Assembly: GCA_047017005.1 (NCBI GenBank)
Contig: JBKXSZ010000012.1
Span: 1 to 42,516 of the forward strand
DNA length: 42,516 nt
Reading direction: 5' to 3'
From: JBKXSZ01 sp047017005
GTDB taxonomy: Bacteria > Bacillota > Clostridia > TANB77 > CAG-508
Under the pieces are notes generated by a model, which did no database searches, had not been told where the DNA came from, and was given only the letters and a program-made list of their open reading frames with translations. The stretch's first letter is position 1. Each line of letters opens with the position of its first letter. This document shows, one piece after another, positions 32,948-40,680 of the stretch. Made by a program: the position numbers and the translations under genes.

Positions 32948-33063
32948 TTTTTCTTTTCTCCTTTCAATATATATTAAATTGCTTTGCAACATTAATATCT
33001 TTTTTTCTACTTATTAGTATTTTCGATTTTTATTATCCTATACTATTTTCTTAATATTTGTTT

Positions 33064-33519
33064 TTAATCATTCTTTTTGTTTCTAAGTTCTTGTTTTTTT
33101 TGATTTTCCTTTTTTGCCATATAAGTTTCTAATATATATACAGCTGAAATAGTATCAACAATATTTCTTTTTTTATGTTTGTCTACTTCTAGAAAATTCA
33201 TTGTTTTATGAGCAGCAACTGTAGTTAATCTTTCGTCAATTGTTTCTATCTTTATTTTGTTATATTTGCATTCTAATTTGTGCCTAAATTGTTTTGTCAC
33301 TTCTACTCTTTCTGCTGCAGTTCCATTCATGTTAAATGGCATACCTAGTACAATGGTGTCTATATCATATTTTTCTAATATTTCATCTAATCTTTTTAAG
33401 ACTAACTTATCATTCCCATGGTGATGAATAGTTTCTAATCCTTGTGCTGTAAATCCTAATGCATCTGTAATAGCGATTCCTACTCTTGCATCTCCATAAT
33501 CAATTCCCAATGCTCTCAT
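33064..33519 (-). CDS. ruvX: Holliday junction resolvase-like nuclease RuvX/YqgF
   Basis: 151 aa. RNase H-fold protein linked to 16S rRNA 5'-end maturation and possibly Holliday junction resolution. Catalytic-site signatures: Asp7 in RALGIDYGDARVGIA, TIVLGMPFNMNG, TIDERLTTVAA with its Glu, and NIVDTISAVYILETYM with the C-terminal Asp. The start codon is one base behind the ireB stop, so translation is coupled. The C-terminal tail (KKENQKKQELRNKKND) is a charged extension. Confidence 0.95.
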   Translation of the reverse strand: MRALGIDYGDARVGIAITDALGFTAQGLETIHHHGNDKLVLKRLDEILEKYDIDTIVLGMPFNMNGTAAERVEVTKQFRHKLECKYNKIKIETIDERLTTVAAHKTMNFLEVDKHKKRNIVDTISAVYILETYMAKKENQKKQELRNKKND

Positions 33520-33520
33520 A

Positions 33521-33775
33521 TTAATCCTCTAATCCAATATAGTTTTTTACCATTTTTTCTAATAATTCGTCTCTTTCTATCATTCGGATTAAAGTTCTTG
33601 CATCGTTATGACTTGTAATATAGGTTGGGTCTCCAGATAAGATATATCCTACAATTTGATTAATTGGATTATATCCTTTTTCTACTAAAGCTTGATATAC
33701 TTGCTTTAATATTTCTTTTGCTTTTCCATTGTTGTCTTTTTCTACTTTAAAACTAACAGTCTTGTCTGTTGCCAT
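33521..33775 (-). CDS. ireB: IreB family regulatory phosphoprotein (UPF0297)
   Basis: 84 aa, the exact usual length. In enterococci IreB is a substrate of the Ser/Thr kinase IreK and tunes cell-envelope stress and cephalosporin tolerance. Family signatures: ALVEKGYNPINQIVGYILSG and DPTYITSHNDARTLI. The N-terminal Thr residues (MATDKTVSFKV) are where phosphorylation is known in the family. AGGAGGG stands before the ATG. First gene of the operon with ruvX and DUF1292. Confidence 0.95.
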   Translation of the reverse strand: MATDKTVSFKVEKDNNGKAKEILKQVYQALVEKGYNPINQIVGYILSGDPTYITSHNDARTLIRMIERDELLEKMVKNYIGLED

Positions 33776-33831
33776 TTTTTATCCCTCCTAAATATATATT
33801 TTAACTACATTTGCCACAAATTATTCTTGAA

Positions 33832-34977
33832 CTAAATATAGTTGATATCACTTTCTTGTTTATCTGCTGTATCTAAATATTCTTCTAGCTTCTTAGTTAC
33901 TTCTTCTATTCCAGTTCCTTTATAGTAAGTGGAAAGAACGAAGTTTAATTTTGGTGTTACATATTGTTTTTCTTCTTTTTGTTTTGATTTTGTTTTTTTC
34001 TTTTTATTTTCCTCTTCTTCTTCGATTTCTATACTGGTTTTTACTCTCTTAATCTTTAAGGATTCTACCTTTTTCTTTACATCTGCCATAAATTCTACTA
34101 CGCCTTCTGGTTCTGCTCCACAGAATACAATAACAAATTTTGGTCCCATATATCGAACTAGAATATAGTCTTCTGATATATTCTCTTTCATTACTTTACT
34201 TGTCTGAATAATAACTTCATTTCCTGTTTTTCTTCCATATCCTTCGTTAATTTCTTCTATATTGGTAATACGGAACATACATATAGTAGAAATAGTATTT
34301 TGGTCTATTATCGCTTTTCCTTTTCCATATAAATATTCTGCTGAATATAATCCTGTAAACATATCTTTTCTTACGATATTTTCTAATGTATTTTGTTTTT
34401 CTACTGTTTTTAATACACCTACAATATTATCTTTTACAGCTTCTAAAATTACAGTATCGATATTGTCAAAAGCATGTGGTACTCCACTTTCAATAATCCA
34501 GTAACCAATATAGACATTATCAATGTATAATGGGAAAAACATAGCTGATTTTGCTCTTTTAAACTCCATTTTTTGATAGGTTAATCGTTCTGATTCATTC
34601 TCTACTGTAATATATTTAGGTCTTGCTGTACTAATACTATCCTTAAATATTTCTTGGTTATGTAAGTTTCTCAATGTTTCCCAATGTTTAGGGTCTACAT
34701 TGGAAGCTTTTAATATATATTCTGAACCATCAAATACTACGATGGTGGAATATTTTATATCATATCGTTCAATAACGATTTCATTAATCTTCTTTATTTT
34801 TTCATCAGCAGAAGAATATTCTCCGATGGTATTCATAAAGTCTTGTAGGATATTTAGTCCAATAATTTTTTGATTAATATTATTAAACTTGTCCAATTTT
34901 TTATGAATAATGATGTTATATATCATGAGTGTTAGAATAATAAATACTAACACCACTATTGTTATTATGATTATCAA
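33832..34977 (-). CDS. Membrane GAF protein with degenerate GGDEF domain
   Basis: 381 aa, starting with TTG (AGAGGTG about 9 bases upstream). One N-terminal membrane helix (1-22), a GAF-like sensor domain (about 45-195) and a GGDEF-fold domain: KDMFTGLYSAEYL at 204-216 (the D-x-L-T-G-L-x-N start) and RITNIEEINEGYGRKTGNEV. The active-site loop reads YMGPKF (276-281) where GGDEF/GGEEF is required, so it cannot make c-di-GMP. A lysine/glutamate-rich stretch (318-337) interrupts the domain before FVLSTYYKGTGIEEV. It follows the CpaE-like gene by 35 bases and is likely in its operon; a ligand-sensing or scaffold role is inferred. Confidence 0.8.
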   Translation of the reverse strand: MIIIITIVVLVFIILTLMIYNIIIHKKLDKFNNINQKIIGLNILQDFMNTIGEYSSADEKIKKINEIVIERYDIKYSTIVVFDGSEYILKASNVDPKHWETLRNLHNQEIFKDSISTARPKYITVENESERLTYQKMEFKRAKSAMFFPLYIDNVYIGYWIIESGVPHAFDNIDTVILEAVKDNIVGVLKTVEKQNTLENIVRKDMFTGLYSAEYLYGKGKAIIDQNTISTICMFRITNIEEINEGYGRKTGNEVIIQTSKVMKENISEDYILVRYMGPKFVIVFCGAEPEGVVEFMADVKKKVESLKIKRVKTSIEIEEEEENKKKKTKSKQKEEKQYVTPKLNFVLSTYYKGTGIEEVTKKLEEYLDTADKQESDINYI

Positions 34978-35012
34978 AAAATATCACCTCTACTGTTTTT
35001 GTTTTTCCATTT

Positions 35013-37337
35013 TTAGTATCTGTTTTTCATCTGTTGTAATGTTCTGTTCATATCGGAGTCAAATGTTGTTGTTTTTCCATATGTGTCTACTGGTTTATAT
35101 TGTTTTTCTTTTTTTTGCATCGTTGGTTTACCGGTGATTAATGGATATACCATATTTCCTAATTCTTTTAGGTTTGACATAAACGCTTTTGAATATCCTT
35201 TTAAAGAAATTTCACAATTTACAAGTCCTTCTAAATATTTGGAATAGGTTTGCATCTCAAATGGAATGATACAATGTTTTACAGTTTCTCTGTCAAATAG
35301 TTCTGTCATGAAAGACATTGCTGGATCGTTATAGAATGCCATTCCTCCAATAATTGTTTTCTCTGTTAAACTTCTTACTTTTAATTCTTTATTAATTACA
35401 ATCCTTATTTTTTCTGATGCTAATGCATCTTTTGCTTTTAATTCTCTTAAAAATGCTGTTAATGGTTGAATTGTTAGCACATCCATACTTTGTACTAAAT
35501 AAATTTCTTGTGCTTCTTTAAAATATTCAACTGGAGTTGTAAAATCACAATCTATTAATACTAGTGAGTAGTTTTGTACTAATGTAGCTAATATATTACT
35601 ATAGTCCTGTGTGTTTTTCTCTTCTTCTGGCAATGCTGTATATACAGTTAAGTTTTTATTAACACGTATTCCCTCCGCAATTCCATTTCTCAAGCCTTCA
35701 AAACAATTAAAGGCTACTTTTCTTAATTGTTCTTCGTTTTTTGTATAAATATAGTAAGAATTTCGATTTTGTGTCATGTCTAGAATTGCGGTTTTGATTC
35801 CAGAAGATGCTAATAATTCTGCTACGTTATTTACTAAGAAAGAAGTTCCATTCTTTGATGTTCCTACGAAGGATACTAACTTTTTATCTCTTGTTAATAA
35901 ATTATCTATATCCTTAACTGGTTGATAGTTGGTTTGTTTGATAGCCGTTGTTCCTACCTCTTCTGTCTGCATATTTTTTGAATAGTTAACATTTGGTATC
36001 TCATTTTGAAAAGATGTTATTGTTTCTTTTTTAGGTATAATTGGTTCATTTCCATAAGTAGGTGCACTTGGAATAACGGTTCGCCTTACTTTTTCTACTG
36101 GAGTTGGTTCTTCTTCAATTCCTGGTAATACCATTGGTTCTTCTTCAACCATATTGAATAAATTAATTGGTTCTTCTGTTTTCTCTTCTTCTATAGCAGG
36201 TTCCGATGGTACTGGATTTTTTCTTGGTCTTCCTCTTCTTTTTGGTTTTTGTTCTTCTTGTTCTTTTCTTGCTTGTTCTTCCGGTGTTAATACCTTTTTA
36301 GGTCTTCCTCTTCTTTTTGGAGCTGCTGCCATTGGCTCTTCTGTCGATGTAACCATTGACTTTGGCTCTTGATTAATTCCTGGCATACTATTTAAGATGT
36401 TGTTAATTTCATCTTCTGGTTCTATCATATCTTCTTTTATCTCTTTTTCTGTTAAATCCTCCTCTTGTTTTTTTACAGAACTTAATTTACGAACATTATT
36501 AGAATTAACAGAAGATGGAATAACAACTGGTCTTGTTAATCTTTGTTTTGATTCTCCATTATCAATAAAATTAACTTTTACTCCTGTTTTTTCTTCTTTT
36601 CCTTGATAATTATTTGGAGTATATGTACTAGCAGGTGCTGTTTTAAAAGTCATAATTGATTGATATTTAGGAGATTTTGCTTCCAATACCGCCCTTACAT
36701 TAAGTGGTAAGAATTTGGAAATTACCCTTAATTGTGAATCGGTATATTGTGCTGCTATATTATTAAAGCTTTCAATATATTTATCTTCATTTTTCCCTAA
36801 TCTTTTATAGTGTGTTAGGATATTTTGAATTTCGATTTCACTAACATCACTTTCATTTTCAGACTGATAGGTAACATCCTCAGAATCAATTCGATAATAC
36901 ATTTTTGCTTCTTTTTTTGTCCTTGGTTTTGCAATCAATTTACAAACCTGGTCAATACTTCTGTCTTGTCCTAATAATGCACTATAAATACCGATTCCAA
37001 ATAGTTTAACAAGAAGAGGTTCTGATTTTACTCTTCTATCTGTACAAATTAAAATAATAGGGATATCATTCCCACTACTATCGGATGCTTCGTCTGAAAT
37101 AGCATCTAATCTTTCAAATAAATTTTTATCAACTCTCTCATAATTATTGTCAACAGCGGGTTCTAAGTCCTCACTAATAACAACTCTATCATATGTTTTG
37201 TCCTTTTGTAACTCTTTCAATATTGCATTAAAGTAATAAACATTTTTATAAGATACAATTTCTTTATATTCTCTCTGATACTTTTTAATAACAGCATCGG
37301 ATATCTTTTCATTACTTACCGCAAATAATATTTTCAT
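35013..37337 (-). CDS. CpaE/MinD-like P-loop protein with AT-hook motifs
   Basis: 774 aa. N-terminal receiver-like domain (1-135: MKILFAVSNEKISDAVIK ... IPIILICTD), then a long low-complexity linker (about 240-470) with two AT-hook cores, KRRGRPKK (341-348) and KRRGRPRK (366-373). The C-terminal domain (485-740) has the MinD/CpaE fold: KLVSFVGTSKNGTSFLVNNV, where the deviant Walker A has Asn in place of the first Gly of KGG, and LVLIDCDFTTP as Walker B-like strand. CpaE proteins localise Tad-type machineries. The start overlaps the upstream gene's stop region (GGAGGGG within it). The function here is unknown. Confidence 0.75.
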   Translation of the reverse strand: MKILFAVSNEKISDAVIKKYQREYKEIVSYKNVYYFNAILKELQKDKTYDRVVISEDLEPAVDNNYERVDKNLFERLDAISDEASDSSGNDIPIILICTDRRVKSEPLLVKLFGIGIYSALLGQDRSIDQVCKLIAKPRTKKEAKMYYRIDSEDVTYQSENESDVSEIEIQNILTHYKRLGKNEDKYIESFNNIAAQYTDSQLRVISKFLPLNVRAVLEAKSPKYQSIMTFKTAPASTYTPNNYQGKEEKTGVKVNFIDNGESKQRLTRPVVIPSSVNSNNVRKLSSVKKQEEDLTEKEIKEDMIEPEDEINNILNSMPGINQEPKSMVTSTEEPMAAAPKRRGRPKKVLTPEEQARKEQEEQKPKRRGRPRKNPVPSEPAIEEEKTEEPINLFNMVEEEPMVLPGIEEEPTPVEKVRRTVIPSAPTYGNEPIIPKKETITSFQNEIPNVNYSKNMQTEEVGTTAIKQTNYQPVKDIDNLLTRDKKLVSFVGTSKNGTSFLVNNVAELLASSGIKTAILDMTQNRNSYYIYTKNEEQLRKVAFNCFEGLRNGIAEGIRVNKNLTVYTALPEEEKNTQDYSNILATLVQNYSLVLIDCDFTTPVEYFKEAQEIYLVQSMDVLTIQPLTAFLRELKAKDALASEKIRIVINKELKVRSLTEKTIIGGMAFYNDPAMSFMTELFDRETVKHCIIPFEMQTYSKYLEGLVNCEISLKGYSKAFMSNLKELGNMVYPLITGKPTMQKKEKQYKPVDTYGKTTTFDSDMNRTLQQMKNRY

Positions 37338-37340
37338 TCG

Positions 37341-37757
37341 TTAACCCCTCCAACCTTTTACGATAATCGCAAATACTAGTGGTAATACTTGACATATAAC
37401 AAGTACAGTGACAAATCCTACTAATAGGAATAACCCCCTATCTTGTACGTCTAACTTTCGAATACCTAATACATATTTATATACTGCGCCTATTACAATT
37501 CCAATAAAGCAAAAAGGTATACTATAGATTCTCACTTTGTCTAAAATGTATGCTACTAATCCATATGTTTTAGATCCATAACTATCTTCAAAGTCTTTTA
37601 ATTCTTTCTTTGATTTCTCCTTTATTTCTATAATTGTGCTTGTCGCTTTATCATTTAAAATGCTTTCCGCCGTAGATGTTGCTTGTACTACTGTCGGAAT
37701 GCAAAATGCTGCTAATACTGTAAGAAGCATACAAACACTAACAAGTATCTTTTTCAT
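37341..37757 (-). CDS. Small secreted or membrane protein with VirB2-like topology
   Basis: 138 aa. Signal peptide with cleavage near TVVQA (residue 26), a soluble stretch rich in Lys/Glu (35-65), then two membrane helices (about 72-95 and 107-130) joined by a short basic loop (GIRKLDVQDRG). This is the layout of TrbC/VirB2-type pilins, but the sequence shows no certain motif. Three bases separate its stop from the start of the CpaE-like gene. AAAGGGG precedes the ATG. It heads the operon, with promoter at 37824-37852. Confidence 0.7.
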   Translation of the reverse strand: MKKILVSVCMLLTVLAAFCIPTVVQATSTAESILNDKATSTIIEIKEKSKKELKDFEDSYGSKTYGLVAYILDKVRIYSIPFCFIGIVIGAVYKYVLGIRKLDVQDRGLFLLVGFVTVLVICQVLPLVFAIIVKGWRG

Positions 37758-37823
37758 CTGGTTTTTTTACCCCTTTCACCATATATTTCTATATGTATCA
37801 TAGATTCATTTTTTACTTATAAT

Positions 37824-37852
37824 ATCATACAATACTATCCCAAAAATAGCAA
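37824..37852 (-). promoter_or_regulatory. Promoter of the VirB2-like/CpaE-like operon
   Basis: Minus strand TTGCTA (37847-37852), 17 bases, TATGAT (37824-37829), about 65 bases before the start codon. The -35 is one arm of the inverted repeat at 37844-37889. Confidence 0.6.
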
Positions 37853-37889
37853 GAATTTCCTCGGAAGTTTTTCGAAAAACTTGCTATTT
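37844..37889. repeat. Nested inverted repeats covering the -35 region
   Basis: Outer arms AAATAGCAAG / CTTGCTATTT (10 bp, perfect) enclose a second hairpin AAGTTTTTCG / CGAAAAACTT (37865-37882) that shares three bases with the outer arm, so only one can form fully. It could be an operator or a terminator from upstream readthrough. Confidence 0.5.
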
Positions 37890-37941
37890 CCGTAAAGGCT
37901 CTCATTTCTATTTCCTCTTGCTATTTATTTCATTTTATATA

Positions 37942-37970
37942 AAAATACCGAGTTTATCACTCGGTATTTT
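37942..37970. terminator. Terminator of the glucosaminidase gene
   Basis: AAAATACCGAG / CTCGGTATTTT, 11-bp stem, followed on the minus strand by TATATAAAA; 75 bases past the stop at 38045. Confidence 0.85.
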
Positions 37971-38044
37971 AGCAATCTACTTCTTTTATATTTTTATTTT
38001 TATGTTCTAAATTTTTATTCCTCCTGTTTTTTCTTATACAACTT

Positions 38045-39328
38045 TTATAATTTATTGTATAAATAGCTCATCCATTTATATACACTATTGTTCCATTTTT
38101 TATCCGTTGCATATTTTTTGTTCACAGCTTCTAAAGTAGAACCATTATAGTACTTACCACTAGCCTCCTGATTATCATATATCTTTGTACCTGCTGGATT
38201 AATATAGTACTTTGTAAATACTCTTGCAATCAAATCAATACCTTCCGAATAATTGGTAAAAGTATAGGCACTGGTATAAGCACTATTATCATAAGCACCA
38301 TAACCAAATAAATTCTTTTTATCTTGTGCTATTTTAGATGTTCCCCAAGCACTTTCATGAATTCCTACTGCAGCTACAAATATGCCATTAATATTGTATT
38401 GTTGTTCTATATAATAAAAATATTCTGCATTTTGTTCAAATATTTTATTTTTATCATTGCTATCTCCGGTTAGGATCTTTTTAAACTGTTCCAATGTTAA
38501 GCCACTCGGTTTATTCAGTACCATATCTTTGCTTAGACTTGCAGTTAAGTTCGTCTTGCTTTTTTCTTCTTTTTTCTCTTCTTGTTTTACATTTTGTTCA
38601 AAATAGGTTAAACAATCCGCCTTAGCCCATCCGATATAGGTTTGATATTTTATTTTATACCATCCATTCCCTATCTCGACTAGTTGAACACTACTTCCTT
38701 GATTTATTGTATTAATTTTCGTTGCATTCTCATCTGGCTCAACCTGAATAGCTAAACGGTCTGAAGTAACAAATAATGTATCTCCCACTTTAGGGGTATA
38801 GTTACTAGTGTAGTTTGCTGTTCCTATTTCCACAATTTTCGTAACAGCACCCTTTGTTACTTTTGTACCTAATTCTTCTTCTCTGACTAATTCTTCTCCT
38901 TGATATATCTTCTTTGTAATAATTTCTTGTTTTCCAACACGTCCTTCTTGGACTACCTGCATCTTACCTTTAGGAAGTTTATTGTTATTACGATATTTTG
39001 TAATATATTCTAAATCTGCTTCCTCCACTGTAATTTCTTCTCTTTGCGTATTCTCTTTTTTCTCTTTTATCTTTTCATCTAAATTAATTTCTTCAATTTT
39101 ACTTGCTTCATATACTTTTGGCCCTATATTCGAAGAAGCAAAAGATACATTTCCCTTTAAGCTATTGAAAACAATACCTAGGCACACGAAAACAAAAATA
39201 GCAGATAAAAGAATAAATAGAAGAGTTTCCTTTTGCATTTTTACTTGCTTCTTTTTCTTCATTTTTTTGCTATTTTTAGGTGTTCTTATGAAATTGTTTC
39301 TGGTTTCCTTTGTACTTTCTTTTTTCAT
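38045..39328 (-). CDS. G5-SH3-glucosaminidase cell-wall hydrolase
   Basis: 427 aa. A basic cytosolic start (residues 1-33), one membrane anchor (34-54, TLLFILLSAIFVFVCLGIVF), a G5 domain (about 115-168, EIITKKIYQGEELVREEELG ... TKGAVTKIVEIG), an SH3b domain (about 178-240, LFVTSDRLAIQVEPDENATK ... GWYKIKYQTYIGWAK) and a C-terminal glucosaminidase domain (about 285-427) with the catalytic-region Glu in AAVGIHESAWGTSKIA, then KKNLFGYGAYDNSAY. It cuts N-acetylglucosaminyl bonds of peptidoglycan outside the membrane. AAAGGTG precedes the ATG. It has its own consensus promoter (39357-39385) and terminator. Confidence 0.92.
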   Translation of the reverse strand: MKKESTKETRNNFIRTPKNSKKMKKKKQVKMQKETLLFILLSAIFVFVCLGIVFNSLKGNVSFASSNIGPKVYEASKIEEINLDEKIKEKKENTQREEITVEEADLEYITKYRNNNKLPKGKMQVVQEGRVGKQEIITKKIYQGEELVREEELGTKVTKGAVTKIVEIGTANYTSNYTPKVGDTLFVTSDRLAIQVEPDENATKINTINQGSSVQLVEIGNGWYKIKYQTYIGWAKADCLTYFEQNVKQEEKKEEKSKTNLTASLSKDMVLNKPSGLTLEQFKKILTGDSNDKNKIFEQNAEYFYYIEQQYNINGIFVAAVGIHESAWGTSKIAQDKKNLFGYGAYDNSAYTSAYTFTNYSEGIDLIARVFTKYYINPAGTKIYDNQEASGKYYNGSTLEAVNKKYATDKKWNNSVYKWMSYLYNKL

Positions 39329-39356
39329 TTGTTTTCACCTTTTATATTCTAGCTTT

Positions 39357-39385
39357 ATTCTATTATGAAAGTCATATTTTGTCAA
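39357..39385 (-). promoter_or_regulatory. Promoter of the glucosaminidase gene
   Basis: Minus strand TTGACA (39380-39385), 17 bases, TAGAAT (39357-39362), 29 bases before the start codon, giving a very short leader. Confidence 0.75.
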
Positions 39386-39649
39386 TTTTTATTTTTTGGA
39401 AATTCTTACATTTTTTACAAAATTATCTTAACGATAAAATAGCTAGAAATTATTGCCAAGGGTCTTCCGCATAATTAATAGGTTTAAATGATAACTTTCT
39501 TCTTACAGCTGTCGCATTAATTTTCAACTTTTAAGTCAAGTATATTTTGTATTTTGTCACATTTTTCATTATATTCCTTTTTCTTGTCTGTTTTTCTACT
39601 TTATTCTCTCTTTTTGTTAAGAATTTTTTGAGATTTACTACTGTTTTTC

Positions 39650-39678
39650 TTGCTTAAACCTTTTTCTTGTAATATATT
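39650..39678 (+). promoter_or_regulatory. Promoter of the anchored extracellular protein gene
   Basis: TTGCTT (39650-39655), 17 bases, TATATT (39673-39678), 38 bases before the start codon. The rest of the divergent gap 39386-39649 shows no further element I can support. Confidence 0.6.
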
Positions 39679-39716
39679 AATAAGAAAGAATTACTTTACT
39701 TTTCAGGAGGTATTTT

Positions 39717-40574
39717 ATGGCATCTCACTTTAAACTAGATAAGTTAAATTCTAAATTTCTGATTAAGATTATTACTCTTATTCCCCTTACCTTTATTCTT
39801 TGTATTTTATCAGGGTATGTATATGGTAATTATCTGAATAAAATAAAATTCGAAACGGATGTAGTTTCTGCTTCAGAGGAAAATGCGAATAAGCTATTTA
39901 CTGTTAGTAAAGTTGTCCTATTCAGCAGTGCTAATGCTGAACAACATGAAGTATCCAAAAAAGCAATTTGGGATTTGGATATATCCCAATATACTGATAT
40001 AGCCATTTACATCGATAATCAAAAAGAAAACGGCGTAAGTGCTAGAAATACTATTTCCAGCCTTACTATTGATGAAACTTCTTTTGTAACAGCACCAGAG
40101 CTAGGTACTCCATCTCTTTATTACAAAAATATTCATCAATTTGGTACTTTTGAGAAAAAAGAAGAAAATAGAATAGAAAATTCCTCCTATTCTTTTAACA
40201 TCATAAACTATAACGAAAATATTGATTATTCAAAACCATCGGTATATAATGACTTAGGAAATCCAATTACACTTTCTTATATTAATTCCAATATAAAGGA
40301 ACATGCTATCATTTCTGATACGAGTAATCCTTTAACATTTGATGGAAACTTATTGAAAAGAGCCAATATTCCTCTTTCTTCCATCAAAACAACATTGCAT
40401 TTAAAACTTCATCTTACTACAAACATGAATGAACAATATGTATGTAGTATGAATATAGAAATTCCTCTAGAAGATAAAGAAAATGTTGAGGGCTCAACTT
40501 CTATTTATGATGGTTATCTTACAAAAGAAATACAAGATAGTAATTTTTATCACTTCTATAAGATATCATCTTAA
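39717..40574 (+). CDS. Membrane-anchored extracellular protein, unknown
   Basis: 285 aa. A single N-terminal helix (about residues 15-36, FLIKIITLIPLTFILCILSG) anchors a secreted beta-rich domain of about 245 residues (TVSKVVLFSSANAEQHEVSK, WDLDISQYTDIAIYIDN, NPLTFDGNLLKRANIPLSSI). No catalytic motif, sorting signal or repeat is visible. AGGAGGT lies 7 bases before the ATG. Transcribed divergently from the glucosaminidase gene and 106 bases ahead of the acyl-CoA synthetase. The family is unknown to me. Confidence 0.8.
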   Translation: MASHFKLDKLNSKFLIKIITLIPLTFILCILSGYVYGNYLNKIKFETDVVSASEENANKLFTVSKVVLFSSANAEQHEVSKKAIWDLDISQYTDIAIYIDNQKENGVSARNTISSLTIDETSFVTAPELGTPSLYYKNIHQFGTFEKKEENRIENSSYSFNIINYNENIDYSKPSVYNDLGNPITLSYINSNIKEHAIISDTSNPLTFDGNLLKRANIPLSSIKTTLHLKLHLTTNMNEQYVCSMNIEIPLEDKENVEGSTSIYDGYLTKEIQDSNFYHFYKISS

Positions 40575-40680
40575 TAGTATCGGAAATATAATGTAATATA
40601 TTTTGTTTTTAATAGATTATATAAAAATAAAAAAGTAAAAATAAAGATAAAAGACTATAAAGCAAGGAGAGAATATAAAA

